Shown here: in pieces, positions 36,734 to 45,706 of the stretch | How the letters are laid out: each line of letters begins with the position of its first letter | Numbering within the stretch: position 1 is the stretch's first letter | Assembly (NCBI GenBank): GCA_964590135.1 | Contig: CAZPVX010000008.1 | Location: 1-64,000, forward strand | Direction of reading: 5' to 3' | Source of the DNA: JBDHWI01 sp964590135 | Lineage (GTDB): Bacteria; Chloroflexota; Anaerolineae; J036; Brachytrichaceae | Length of the DNA: 64,000 nt | Translations under genes and position numbers: made by a program | The notes under the pieces: model-generated | The model's database searches: none | What the model was told of the DNA's origin: nothing | The model's input: the letters and a program-made list of their open reading frames with translations, nothing else

Positions 36734-36818
36734 TAGGGCGAGTGGGACTCGAACCCACACGTTGCTTTCGCAACAGAGGATTTTAAGTCCTCGGCGGCTG
36801 CCATTTCGCCATCGCCCC
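36734..36818 (-). tRNA. tRNA-Leu(UAA)
   Basis: The reverse strand folds as an 85-nt class-II tRNA without encoded CCA. The acceptor stem is GGGGCGA/TCGCCCT, the anticodon loop CTTAAAA has anticodon TAA (36783-36785), the long variable arm is TGTTGCGAAAGCAACG and the T-arm holds GGTTCGAGTCC. TAGAAT (36832-36837) is a likely -10 element 13 nt upstream. Confidence 0.95.
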
Positions 36819-36831
36819 GTGTGTTTCGCGC

Positions 36832-36837
36832 ATTCTA
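36832..36837 (-). promoter_or_regulatory. -10 element of tRNA-Leu
   Basis: TAGAAT (reverse strand) ends 13 nt before the mature tRNA 5' end. No convincing -35 hexamer was found at 16-18 nt. Confidence 0.45.
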
Positions 36838-36992
36838 CTCGCTTGTCGCGCCGCCTTCATAGCGTCTGGGACACGAAATTGCTTGGAGACAGCGCGATCG
36901 CTTGTGACAGCGGCCATGTGCTACTCATCCCGTCAAAATTTATAAGCGCATTTGCAAAATAACGAAATGCAGAAAGGTTGTCGATTTAATAG

Positions 36993-37021
36993 TTGCCTTT
37001 TTGCAAGAAATTTGATATATA
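36993..37021 (+). promoter_or_regulatory. promoter of the beta-helix protein gene
   Basis: TTGCCT (36993-36998), a 17-nt spacer and TATATA (37016-37021) lie in an AT-rich part of the 305-nt gap after tRNA-Leu. The leader would be about 97 nt, ending in AAGGGGG nine bases before the ATG. Apart from this and the tRNA -10 element the gap shows nothing recognisable. Confidence 0.6.
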
Positions 37022-37124
37022 CAGTGCCAGTTGAATAACGCGCCGGCGCCATCCACCGTCGTGCGCAGCAAACAGCCCAATTAAATCCATTCCATCTCAA
37101 TAACCTCCAAGGGGGTAGGTTTAC

Positions 37125-40100
37125 ATGGCAGCACATCTTTCTCGTTCGGGCACTTTGCGTCACATCATCGCCGCATCAGTCGTCGCACTCGCATCATTGG
37201 CCGCCGGCGCGCCACTAAAGTCCACCGCCGCGGATTCCACCACAATCGACTTTGAGGGCTTTACCATTGGCACTGTCCATGCGCAATATGGTTGGAGCAG
37301 CTTGGGTGCAGCTGCTCTTGGCTGCGCTGTATACGACCACCAGATTGTCAATAACACCTATGGCCTTGTCAGTTTCGGCACAAAGAGCTTGCGGCTTTCA
37401 AATGCTGTCACGTCATCGTGCTTCAGTGATCAAACTTTTTCAAAATCACTGATCGATGAGGCCGGTGAATCTGCTGCTCTGAATGGCGGGCTTTCTGGCG
37501 GAACTCGCCAGCCTTACTTTGAGGCCCAGTGGGACTTCGCCTCAACAGTGCCGGCGAGTGAGCAAACAGGACTTTCCGTTGTCGCCAGTCCCGATCGTGG
37601 TGATGGCGCGCGCATGAGTTGGGTGCAGATGCGCGATGCAGGGAACGGGTTGGCCATTAGTTTTTTTGACTACATCACAGGCACCGGCTTTGTGCAAACT
37701 GATGTCATTACCGGTCTCAACCGGTCGCAGATTCATACGGTCAAAGTGACTATGCAATTTGTTGATGGCCCCAGTAATGATGTCGTGAAGGTGTATGTAG
37801 ATGGTGCACTCTCCCACACCGGCACCAGTTGGGAAGATTACTATCCAACGGTAGAGATGACCTCGACGCGCACAGTTGATTCGATTTTATTCCGCACCAG
37901 CGGGATAGCTGCGCCGGCCACTTCGGGCAATGGTTTCCTTGTTGACAACATGATGTTGCACAGTGGGCCAGTGCCATTGCCACCCTGCACAACCACCTGC
38001 TACGTGGATGCAGTGAACGGCAACGACGCCAATACCGGCGTCTCGACGACCACCGCCTTCAAGACCATTCAGAAGGCCATCGACACCGTGCAGCCGGGTG
38101 GCACGGTGCGCGTATTGCCTGGCAACTACAGCGAGACAGCCACCAATCGCTGGGTGCTTGGCCTGAACGGCCCGCACCAGTTCGGCTTGTTCATTGCGCA
38201 GGTTAAAACCGGCATCAGCATCATCGGCGTCGATGCCACCGATGCGCCAATCACCAATGCTGCGAACACCGTCGCCAATATCACGACGAACGCCACCAAC
38301 AACTTCGGTTACAGCGGCGTCTTTGTCGAGGGCGACAATATCACGCTGCAGGGCCTGAACATCCTCAACAACCTGCCCAGCGACAACAAGACGATTGAAG
38401 TCATCGGTGATGGTTTCACCATGAAGCATTCGAAGATCAATGTGCCAGATGGCGGCGCGCTGTATTTCGGCGACTGGCGTTACGACACCATCGCGAACAC
38501 GTCTTACATCAAAGCCTATAACGTTGAGAACAACATCTTCGACCAGGGCGCACAGATTGCAATCAGCAGCGGCGCCGGCTACTCTGGTCCAGTTGCCAAT
38601 CGCAAGATTGTGAACAATGTCTTCCTGCCGGCAACCGCCCAAAACTGGCCATTCGTCAGCTTCAACGGCGCCGGTGGCGTGCCCTGGTACACCTATCCGG
38701 TTGGCGGCGCGATCATCACCGGCAACACCTTCAGCGGCAGCACACAGCACATCCGCTCGCGTGGAACGGTGAACGCTGGCGATCTTGACTGGGCCAGCTA
38801 TTGGAACGACAACACCTATGACAAGGCGACGATTGCGCTCGTCACCGAATCACCGTTCGCTGTGCGCAGCTTCAGCTACGTCAGCGGCATCTACACCTTT
38901 ACCAACGTGATGCGCATCGGCGCGGTGATCCAGGCCGAGATTGACATTGCGCAAGCCGGCGATACCGTGCTTGCCAAGGCCGGCACATATCCTGAATCGG
39001 TCAACATCAACAAGGCCAACTTGCTGGTGAAGGGCGCCGGCGCTGCAACGACGACGATCGTCGGGCCGCGGCCAAGCGTGGTGCCTGGCGCCGACACGGT
39101 GACCTTCTCCGCCGGCGGTGCAACGCTCGACGGCTTTACCATCACCCGCGATGGCAACACCGTATTGACCTGGGCGGATACGCGCAACCAGGGCGTGTCA
39201 TTCAACAGCACTGGCAACACGTTGAAAAACAGCATCGTCACCGGCAACCGAAACGGCGTGCTGGTCGCCTTTAGCGGCAATACCATCGACAGCAACGACA
39301 TCACCAACAACCGCACCGGCATCCATATCATCAACCAGGCCGGCAACAGCACGATCAAGAACAACAACATCACAAACAACTGGACGATGGGCATCTTGTA
39401 TCGGCAGGATGTCAGCGCGGGTGGTGATGTTGTAACGCTGAACAACACCCCCGGCAACTGGTATTCGCAAGTGGACGACCGCGGCAACCCCGCCGGCGTG
39501 ACGCGCATGCTGGAGCAGAACTACTTTGGCGCAGCGCCTTTCACGATTGTACAGCAGCCGAGCTCGAACGAACCAGGCTATGCAGCACAAATCCCTGTGG
39601 GGTTTGGCGGCACTGCCATGCCACCTGCCTCAGCGCCGGTGTTCGTTGTAAACGTGCTGGACCCGAATCCAAACGCCGACACTGGCGGGCGCGGCAATGC
39701 GAACGCAGACCGGCTAGACTTCGATCCCTGGCTGTGCGCTGGCACTGACACCTCACCCAATATCGGCTTCCAGCCAGACACGACGACGCTCTGTGGCGGC
39801 AACCCGCCCGACACGCTCATCACCAGCGCGCCGCTCACGGTGACGAATGCGTTGACGGCGTCCTTCACCTTCACCGGCAGCGACGATGTGACGCCGGCGG
39901 CCTACCTGAGCTTTGAGTGCAAGCTTGACGCCGGCAGCTTTGCCGCCTGCACTTCGCCCCAGCTCTACACCGGCTTGAGCGAAGGCGTGCACAACTTTGC
40001 GACGCGCGCCAAGGATCCTTCGGGCATCGTTGACCCGTCGCCGGCGGTATTCACGTGGACAGTGGACACAACCCCGCCCACCACCACGATCCTCAGCGGC

Positions 40101-40385
40101 CCAATGACGACCACGACGAATGTGACCGCCACATTCACCTTCACGGGCAGCGACAACCTGACTTCGCCACAGGCATTGGTGTTTGAGTGCAGCCTGGATG
40201 GCGGCGCGTGGGCAGTCTGCACCAGCCCGCATGCCATCAGCGGGTTGAGCGCCGGCGCACACGAGATGCGGGTGCGCGCCCGTGACGAGGCTGGCAATGT
40301 GGAGACGGTGCCGGCGCGCTATTCATGGACAGTGGTAACTCCGTCCGGAAATCGCTATCTCTATCTTCCAATCATTGTAAGATAG
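37125..40385 (+). CDS. large secreted right-handed beta-helix protein
   Basis: The 1086-residue protein has a signal peptide (IIAASVVALASLAAGAPLKS). Residues about 40-275 look like a LamG/concanavalin-type sandwich. A DUF1565-like start, CYVDAVNGNDANTG, is near 290. A long Asn/Thr-rich parallel beta-helix runs to about 790, with many ITGNTF- and NNITNN-type rungs. Two ~92-residue Ig-like repeats start near 914 and 1006 (FTGSDDVTP, FTGSDNLTS). It ends in NRYLYLPIIVR, a C-terminal motif seen in Chloroflexota secreted proteins. Probably an adhesin or polysaccharide-binding surface protein; an enzymatic role cannot be excluded. Confidence 0.75.
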   Translation: MAAHLSRSGTLRHIIAASVVALASLAAGAPLKSTAADSTTIDFEGFTIGTVHAQYGWSSLGAAALGCAVYDHQIVNNTYGLVSFGTKSLRLSNAVTSSCFSDQTFSKSLIDEAGESAALNGGLSGGTRQPYFEAQWDFASTVPASEQTGLSVVASPDRGDGARMSWVQMRDAGNGLAISFFDYITGTGFVQTDVITGLNRSQIHTVKVTMQFVDGPSNDVVKVYVDGALSHTGTSWEDYYPTVEMTSTRTVDSILFRTSGIAAPATSGNGFLVDNMMLHSGPVPLPPCTTTCYVDAVNGNDANTGVSTTTAFKTIQKAIDTVQPGGTVRVLPGNYSETATNRWVLGLNGPHQFGLFIAQVKTGISIIGVDATDAPITNAANTVANITTNATNNFGYSGVFVEGDNITLQGLNILNNLPSDNKTIEVIGDGFTMKHSKINVPDGGALYFGDWRYDTIANTSYIKAYNVENNIFDQGAQIAISSGAGYSGPVANRKIVNNVFLPATAQNWPFVSFNGAGGVPWYTYPVGGAIITGNTFSGSTQHIRSRGTVNAGDLDWASYWNDNTYDKATIALVTESPFAVRSFSYVSGIYTFTNVMRIGAVIQAEIDIAQAGDTVLAKAGTYPESVNINKANLLVKGAGAATTTIVGPRPSVVPGADTVTFSAGGATLDGFTITRDGNTVLTWADTRNQGVSFNSTGNTLKNSIVTGNRNGVLVAFSGNTIDSNDITNNRTGIHIINQAGNSTIKNNNITNNWTMGILYRQDVSAGGDVVTLNNTPGNWYSQVDDRGNPAGVTRMLEQNYFGAAPFTIVQQPSSNEPGYAAQIPVGFGGTAMPPASAPVFVVNVLDPNPNADTGGRGNANADRLDFDPWLCAGTDTSPNIGFQPDTTTLCGGNPPDTLITSAPLTVTNALTASFTFTGSDDVTPAAYLSFECKLDAGSFAACTSPQLYTGLSEGVHNFATRAKDPSGIVDPSPAVFTWTVDTTPPTTTILSGPMTTTTNVTATFTFTGSDNLTSPQALVFECSLDGGAWAVCTSPHAISGLSAGAHEMRVRARDEAGNVETVPARYSWTVVTPSGNRYLYLPIIVR

Positions 40386-40417
40386 AGACAACCGGCACAA
40401 CACCGGCAGACAAAAAC

Positions 40418-40444
40418 AGGGGCAAGCTTTTCGCTTGCCCCTGC
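40418..40444. terminator. hairpin between the beta-helix gene and the 74-residue gene
   Basis: Perfect 11-nt arms CAGGGGCAAGC and GCTTGCCCCTG surround TTTTC. On the minus strand it is followed by TTTTTG. It probably ends both convergent transcripts. Confidence 0.8.
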
Positions 40445-40467
40445 TGCCATGGTGATTCGGCTATCGC

Positions 40468-40692
40468 CTAGGCAATGACTTCAACCGGCTTGTGTGAGGC
40501 GGGCTGTTCGAGGGATTCCTCCTTCGCACGGTCAGAGCGATGCTTCTTTTGCAGCCGGCGAGCCATTTGCATCTGGTAACGGCGCAAATCACGATTGCAA
40601 ATAGCTGAGGCAATTTCCCAATACGGTTGCGTATCGAGTGTCACTTCTTCAACCGAATCCACATACAAATCGTTGAGCGGATTGTGCGCCAT
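40468..40692 (-). CDS. small hypothetical protein
   Basis: The 74-residue protein starts at the ATG at 40692, preceded by the strong site AGGAGG. The sequence (LNDLYVDSVEEVTLDTQPYW, then NRDLRRYQMQMARRLQKKH) is acidic at the start and basic in the second half, with no membrane segment or known motif. The frame to 40737 is a less likely extension. It is a monocistronic unit ending at a shared hairpin. The 428-nt stretch from its start to the tRNA-Ser genes otherwise shows only the tRNA promoter. Confidence 0.6.
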   Translation of the reverse strand: MAHNPLNDLYVDSVEEVTLDTQPYWEIASAICNRDLRRYQMQMARRLQKKHRSDRAKEESLEQPASHKPVEVIA

Positions 40693-41078
40693 CTTTATCC
40701 TCCTACAAATGAATGTCTTGCCACAAGCGTAGTGCAATACCTCACGACGTGCTGCACGTTCACGATACGGCTTATCTCTCTGCGCGTCTATCGGTTAATT
40801 CCTCGCTTTGTGTAGGAAATAGTAGAGGCTTTCACCTAGCCACATGGCCATTTATATGCGTCGACATGAAACCAGAATGACGCAGATGTTAAAAACACGA
40901 TATGAAAACGGTTTACTCTGCAGGCAGCGACAAGCCTTTGTGACGGCGCGCGTTGTTGCTTGCTGCGCGCAAGCAAATCAACGCTGAGCAACGGCGGGCA
41001 GGCGTTGGTTTGATGGGCGATGTTCCCATCTGTGCCATCCCGTGTAGATTCGCAGAGCGGATTTTTCGCTCCCTGCTG

Positions 41079-41107
41079 TTGCTTGGCAGGACAGCGGATG
41101 GTATAGT
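41079..41107 (+). promoter_or_regulatory. promoter of the tRNA-Ser pair
   Basis: TTGCTT (41079-41084), a 17-nt spacer and TATAGT (41102-41107), 13 nt before the first tRNA. It probably drives both tRNA-Ser genes. Confidence 0.7.
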
Positions 41108-41120
41108 GGTGACCCATCTT

Positions 41121-41208
41121 GGAAAGGTGGCCGAGTGGTTTAAGGCGGCGGTCTTGAAAACCGTTGTGGCGCCTTGCGTCACCGTGAGTTCGAATCTCAC
41201 CCTTTCCG
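41121..41208 (+). tRNA. tRNA-Ser(UGA)
   Basis: An 88-nt class-II tRNA with acceptor GGAAAGG/CCTTTCC, D-arm GGTGGCCGAGTGG, anticodon loop CTTGAAA with TGA at 41155-41157, a long variable arm and T-arm AGTTCGAATCT. G discriminator; CCA is not encoded. Confidence 0.96.
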
Positions 41209-41224
41209 CTCGGAAAGCAAGTTT

Positions 41225-41314
41225 GGGGAGGTGCCGGAGTGGACGAACGGAGCCGCCTGCTAAGCGGTTGTCCGGCTAAAAACTGGACCCAGGGTTCGAA
41301 TCCCTGCCTCCCCG
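41225..41314 (+). tRNA. tRNA-Ser(GCU)
   Basis: A 90-nt class-II tRNA with acceptor GGGGAGG/CCTCCCC, anticodon loop CTGCTAA with GCT at 41259-41261, a long variable arm (TTGTCCGGCTAAAAACTGGA) and T-arm GGTTCGAATCC. It lies 16 nt after tRNA-Ser(UGA), so the two are likely one transcript. CCA is not encoded. Confidence 0.96.
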
Positions 41315-41352
41315 TTCTGGAAGATGCGCTGATTGCGCATCTTCTTTTTATT

Positions 41353-42297
41353 TCAGAAGGCCTGTGTGCCGGCCAACTGCGCCGCCATCAACGCCGCGCC
41401 GGCAGCCGGTGAGTGCCGCGCTGCCACCACATTCCCATCACCCAGCGCCAGCGTAAACGCCGCATGCAAGCCATGCACATGCTCAAATGCGCCACCAAGA
41501 GGCGCTATCGGCGCATCTGCCGGCAGCGTCAATCGCGTTTGCACTGCGCGCACCTGCTGCGCCAAGTCCGCGCCGGCCTGCCGCACCAACTCTTGCGCCA
41601 GCGCGTCGCCAGCCTTCGCTGCAACCGAGACTTGCATGGCCAACTGCGCAAAATCCTTTGCGCCAAATTCCGGCGCATAGACCATGCGCTTCACCGCGTC
41701 GCGAAATTGAAGCAGGCCGAAGTGGTCGCGATACAGGTCAACCAGCATGGTGGCCGGCGCGACGCCGTCTTCAGCGTGCAGCGCAGCGATCAAGCCGGCG
41801 CGCCCCAGCCACATCGCGCTGCCCTCATCACCCAACAACCAGCCCCACCCGCCGGCGCTGGCAAATTTGCCTTGCGCATTCATGCCGCGAATATGCGCGC
41901 CAGTGCCGGCAATGGCGATGACGCCCGGCTGCCCGGCATGTGCGCCAAAGAGGGCCGTGTCGGCATCACTTACCGCCCTTGCGATGCCTGCACCGGTCAG
42001 CGCCTGTGCGATCTGGGCTGCTTGCGCCGCTTCGGGGGTGTCGGTTTCCACGCCGGTCAGACCCATGATGATGGCGCGCGGTGGTCGTGGCGACAAGCCG
42101 GCAAGGCGCCACGCCTCGTCGAGTGACGTTTGCAGGGCTTCTCTAAAAATAGCTGCGCCGTTTCTTGCAGCGAGATGCACCATGCCCGGTCCGGCGCCTT
42201 GCGCCATCACACACCCGTCCAGCCCAGCCAGCACGCACTTGGTGCTGGTCTGTCCGCCGTCGACTCCGATCACAAACCCATCATTCATATCATTCAT
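41353..42297 (-). CDS. BadF/BcrA-type ATPase, N-acetylglucosamine-kinase-like
   Basis: The 314-residue protein has the ASKHA fold: phosphate-1 motif FVIGVDGGQTSTKCVLA, a phosphate-2 region VSDADTALFGAH, and adenosine region IAIAGTGAHIRGM. GGWGWLLGDEGSAMWLG is the signature of eukaryote-like N-acetylglucosamine kinases and glucosamine kinases. It probably phosphorylates an amino sugar from wall recycling or chitin. The ATG at 42297 is preferred, since the frame to 42330 enters a terminator. TATATC lies 11 nt upstream. Confidence 0.85.
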   Translation of the reverse strand: MNDMNDGFVIGVDGGQTSTKCVLAGLDGCVMAQGAGPGMVHLAARNGAAIFREALQTSLDEAWRLAGLSPRPPRAIIMGLTGVETDTPEAAQAAQIAQALTGAGIARAVSDADTALFGAHAGQPGVIAIAGTGAHIRGMNAQGKFASAGGWGWLLGDEGSAMWLGRAGLIAALHAEDGVAPATMLVDLYRDHFGLLQFRDAVKRMVYAPEFGAKDFAQLAMQVSVAAKAGDALAQELVRQAGADLAQQVRAVQTRLTLPADAPIAPLGGAFEHVHGLHAAFTLALGDGNVVAARHSPAAGAALMAAQLAGTQAF

Positions 42298-42308
42298 CGT
42301 CCGAGACA

Positions 42309-42314
42309 GATATA
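42309..42314 (-). promoter_or_regulatory. -10-like TATATC before the sugar kinase gene
   Basis: TATATC (reverse strand) ends 11 nt before the ATG at 42297, just after the upstream terminator. No Shine-Dalgarno sequence: possibly leaderless. Confidence 0.4.
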
Positions 42315-42328
42315 TCGCGTGGAAAAGC

Positions 42329-42357
42329 AAAACGCCTCTGCCGGGCAGAGGCGTTTT
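42329..42357 (-). terminator. intrinsic terminator of the 5'-nucleotidase gene
   Basis: Arms AAAACGCCTCTG and CAGAGGCGTTTT surround CCGGG. On the minus strand it follows the 5'-nucleotidase stop by about 15 nt and ends in a T-run. Confidence 0.85.
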
Positions 42358-42372
42358 GTGTTGACTGGCGCA

Positions 42373-44301
42373 TCAGTGGATGACGAGCGCTGAGGTCAGC
42401 GTCGACGTGACGGACTGATTCGCAATGAATGGGAAATACGCCTGCACGCGGGTGATGCGGCCTTCGTTGCCCCGATTTATAGGTGATTTCTCGGTGATGT
42501 AGTCAGCTACCACATCGGCCATGATCAGGCCGCTGTCGACCTTGTTAGTGCCTTGGTTGAAGACGCTGTAGCCATCACCGCCGGTCAGCATGAAGTTGTT
42601 TGTGACAACGCGATACTCGCCGGTAGGATTGATCGGCTCATACTCCACTGCGTCCGCAGACTGGGCATTGACGACCACCTTTTGCACCATCACCGAGACA
42701 ATGCGACTGCCTACGGGTCGCTTTGGATCCCACACGAATCGCATCCCACCCACCTGTGGGAAGCGGCCGGCGGATGAGCTGGGCGTGTTCACATTGACCT
42801 GGCTCACGCCATTTTCAAGCGCGGCGATTACCTGCGCGCCCGTGAGCGTGAGCAACGACACGGTGTTGCCGAATGGCAGCACTGTCAGCACCTCACCCAC
42901 TGTGACAGGATCCGTCGTCGCCGGCGCAATCGGCCCTTTGATCGAAGCGCGGATGCCACCGCCGTTGGTGATGGCCAATCTGGTGCCGGAACCCTTCGTC
43001 CTCTCGATCATCGCATCGACGATCAGGTTGCCCAGATTGGTCTCGAAGTTGCGCACACTCGGGCGCTCGCCATCCAGCAAGACCGCCGTGCTGCCGATGA
43101 CCTGCTGCTCCAGGGCGATCACCGCCGGCTGATAGTCAGTCTCGATAATGGTCTGCAACGCCGGATCAGCGCCGACATCCGGACCTTCACCAGCGATCAA
43201 TGCGCGCTGCGGCTTTGGCGGCTTGTCCTGTGTGTTGGGTGGCACGCCCAATCCATCCGCCCACACCGGGCCGACCGTGCCGGCGACCGCGACGAGATTG
43301 TTGCCGGCATCAAATTCAAGTGTGAAGTCGCCGAGCCACTTGCCCCATTCCCAATCGGTGAAGATGGGGACAGACTTGCCGTCTTTGTCGTTCACCGGTG
43401 TGGGATAGGGGCCGGCAGGCGCGCTGCCGGCGGGTGTGGTATCGCCGGTGGGGCGCAACGGCGTGTGCGAGTGGCCGCCGACGATGGCGCTCAGGCCGCT
43501 GACCTGCGGCACCAACGCCTGGTCTGCGTCGTAGCCGATATGCGTCAGGCCAATCACGATGTCTGCGCCGTCTGCCTTCAGCGCGTTGATTTGCGCCTGC
43601 GCGATGCCAGCAAGATCAGTAAGGAAGGTCACGCCAGCGCCGGGGCTGCTCAAAATACCGGTGTCGGGCGGCGTCATGCCAAACAGGCCGATTTTCTTCG
43701 CGCCTTTGGTGATGATGACGCGCTTGCCCCATTTGTCAGCACCCGGATCCGCCACCTCTGCCGCAATGGCGCCAAGCAGGCTGGATGGTTGCGCATCAAT
43801 GTTTGCGCTGAGGATGGGGAAGTTGGCGCCCTTGATGAAGTCGATCAGTGTCTGTTGCCCGCTGTCAAATTCATGGTTGCCAATGGCCATGGCTTCGTAG
43901 CCCATGAGGTTGTAGAACCTCAGATCGGCCTGCCCTTGAAATTTGTTGAAATAGAGCGTGCCTTGGAAGACGTCGCCGGCGTCAACCAGCAGAAATTCCT
44001 GGCTGTTGGCGAGTGCGTCTGCCTTTTTGGCATCGATCAAGGTCTTGCGGCGCGCCACGCCGCCGAGGTTGCGGGTGGTGGCCGGCGACGAACTGATGGA
44101 AACGTCTTTGACCGGCTCGATGCGCGCATGGTGGTCATTGGTATGCACGATGCGCAGCAGGTAGTTGGCTGCGCCAACTGCGCCGGTATTCGCAAAGGTC
44201 ATGCGATAGCGGCCATTGGCGTAGACAAACAGGGTGGCCCCGCCGGCGGCAAGGGTCTTTCGGAAGAAAGCACGTCGGGAAATCTTGGATCCGGAACTCA
44301 T
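42373..44301 (-). CDS. 5'-nucleotidase / 2',3'-cyclic phosphodiesterase, Tat-exported
   Basis: The 642-residue protein starts with a twin-arginine signal (SRRAFFRKTLAAGGATLF). The metallophosphoesterase domain has VHTNDHHARI, LVDAGDVFQG, IGNHEFDSG, THIGYDAD and GGHSHTPL, the two-metal ligands of the UshA family. The C-terminal 5_nucleotid_C domain shows ITNGGGIRASIKGPI and VLPFGNTVSLL. It would release phosphate and nucleosides from extracellular nucleotides. The end contains VQAYFPFIANQS, similar to the YLPIIVR type C-terminus. AGAGGGG precedes the ATG. A leader hairpin lies upstream. Confidence 0.92.
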   Translation of the reverse strand: MSSGSKISRRAFFRKTLAAGGATLFVYANGRYRMTFANTGAVGAANYLLRIVHTNDHHARIEPVKDVSISSSPATTRNLGGVARRKTLIDAKKADALANSQEFLLVDAGDVFQGTLYFNKFQGQADLRFYNLMGYEAMAIGNHEFDSGQQTLIDFIKGANFPILSANIDAQPSSLLGAIAAEVADPGADKWGKRVIITKGAKKIGLFGMTPPDTGILSSPGAGVTFLTDLAGIAQAQINALKADGADIVIGLTHIGYDADQALVPQVSGLSAIVGGHSHTPLRPTGDTTPAGSAPAGPYPTPVNDKDGKSVPIFTDWEWGKWLGDFTLEFDAGNNLVAVAGTVGPVWADGLGVPPNTQDKPPKPQRALIAGEGPDVGADPALQTIIETDYQPAVIALEQQVIGSTAVLLDGERPSVRNFETNLGNLIVDAMIERTKGSGTRLAITNGGGIRASIKGPIAPATTDPVTVGEVLTVLPFGNTVSLLTLTGAQVIAALENGVSQVNVNTPSSSAGRFPQVGGMRFVWDPKRPVGSRIVSVMVQKVVVNAQSADAVEYEPINPTGEYRVVTNNFMLTGGDGYSVFNQGTNKVDSGLIMADVVADYITEKSPINRGNEGRITRVQAYFPFIANQSVTSTLTSALVIH

Positions 44302-44351
44302 GGATTAGCCCCTCTAAACACATGAATGCCCGCCGCGTGGTTGTGCGGCAG

Positions 44352-44394
44352 GTGACGCTTGGGGCAGATTCAAAGTAAAACCTGCCCAAGTCAC
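44352..44394 (-). promoter_or_regulatory. leader hairpin upstream of the 5'-nucleotidase
   Basis: CTTGGGGCAG and CTGCCCAAG arms (with GTGA/TCAC outside and two bulges) lie 50-90 nt before the gene. It could be a leader structure or the terminator of an older transcript. No T-run is seen. Confidence 0.4.
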
Positions 44395-44556
44395 AAGTTT
44401 AGACGCAATGCTCCAAAACGCCACCGCAATTCCAAGCTCTAACGCGCAAGGCGGTGTGCGCCGGAGCAGCGGGCCGGGTAGCAGGCGAAACGCCGGCGCA
44501 ATGAGACAAACTGCTACACTGTGCGCATCGATTTTTTGCGCCTACTCAACGCATAC

Positions 44557-45633
44557 ATGAAACACGCACTCAAAAATCCCGTCAATTTGCTCCTGCTTTT
44601 CATACCGTTTGCGCTTATGGCCGAACTGGCGCATTGGGACCCGGTCATCATTTTCGCAACGGCGGCGCTCGCGGTGGTGCCGTTATCTGGCTTGATGGGT
44701 GATGCGACAGAAGAGCTGGCCGGCCGCACCGGCCCGCAGATTGGCGCGCTCATCAATGCCACGCTTGGCAACGCCGCCGAACTCATCATCACCATCCTGG
44801 CGCTGCGCGAAGGCCTGCTTGATCTGGTGCGCGCATCCATTACCGGCTCAATCATCGGCAACATCCTGCTGGTGATGGGTGCAGCACTCTTGTTTGGCGG
44901 GTTGAAGAATGGCACCCAGAAATTCAACCCGTCGCAAGCCGGCTTGAACGCCACCATGCTGATCATGGCATCGCTGGTGTTGACGGTTCCATCGTTCTTT
45001 GCGTTTGCCATCGAGCCGGACACGAAGCGGGTGGAAGAGTTGAGCTTGCTCACCGCCGGCGTCATCATCATCCTGTACGTGCTGAGCATGCTCTACACGC
45101 TGCGCGCCAAGGCCGGCGACTCGCTCACCCGAGAGGCCGCGCACGAGCCCACCATGTCGGTGCGCTCGGCCGTCATCCTGCTTATCACAGCCACTGCGCT
45201 GATCGCGCTGATGAGTGAATTTCTTGTCGGCGCGGTCGAGCCGATGACGGCGCAACTTGGCATCAGCGAGATGTTCGTCGGCGTCATTCTGGTGCCAATC
45301 ATCGGCAACATCGCCGAGCATGTGGTTGCCATCGAGGTGGCAATCAAAAACAAGATGGACCTCAGCCTGGGCATCGCCATTGGCAGCAGCTTGCAGATCG
45401 CGCTGTTCGTCGCGCCGTTGCTGGTGTTCATCTCACTGCTCTTCGGGCAACATCTCACGCTGGAGTTCACGTCGTTCGAGCTGGTGGCGCTGCTGGCATC
45501 CTGCATCATCGCAGCCATGGTGTCGATGGATGGCCGTTCGAACTGGCTGGAAGGCGCGCTGCTGGTCGGCCTGTATATCATCGTCGCCATCGCGTTTTTC
45601 TTCCTGCCAGTGGCGCATGCCGCCGGCGGCTGA
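44557..45633 (+). CDS. cax: calcium/proton exchanger (CAX family)
   Basis: The 358-residue protein (370 if the GTG at 44521 is used) has eleven hydrophobic segments and the two CAX repeats: GNAAELIITILALREG in repeat c-1 and GNIAEHVVAIEVAIKNK in repeat c-2, each with the Glu that binds Ca2+. An acidic loop lies between the halves. The protein exports Ca2+ in exchange for protons. The start is uncertain because neither site has a ribosome-binding sequence. An acyltransferase gene follows about 75 nt downstream. Confidence 0.9.
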   Translation: MKHALKNPVNLLLLFIPFALMAELAHWDPVIIFATAALAVVPLSGLMGDATEELAGRTGPQIGALINATLGNAAELIITILALREGLLDLVRASITGSIIGNILLVMGAALLFGGLKNGTQKFNPSQAGLNATMLIMASLVLTVPSFFAFAIEPDTKRVEELSLLTAGVIIILYVLSMLYTLRAKAGDSLTREAAHEPTMSVRSAVILLITATALIALMSEFLVGAVEPMTAQLGISEMFVGVILVPIIGNIAEHVVAIEVAIKNKMDLSLGIAIGSSLQIALFVAPLLVFISLLFGQHLTLEFTSFELVALLASCIIAAMVSMDGRSNWLEGALLVGLYIIVAIAFFFLPVAHAAGG

Positions 45634-45706
45634 AATATCTCTCGCGAAGGCGTGAGCATGCAAGGGAGCAAACGACTCTTTGCGCCTTTGCGAGGAAATT
45701 CCAGGT

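Noticed and set aside
40836..41117. 93-codon minus-strand ORF between the 74-residue gene and the tRNAs
   Set aside because: No homology signal or ribosome site, and it overlaps the tRNA-Ser promoter.
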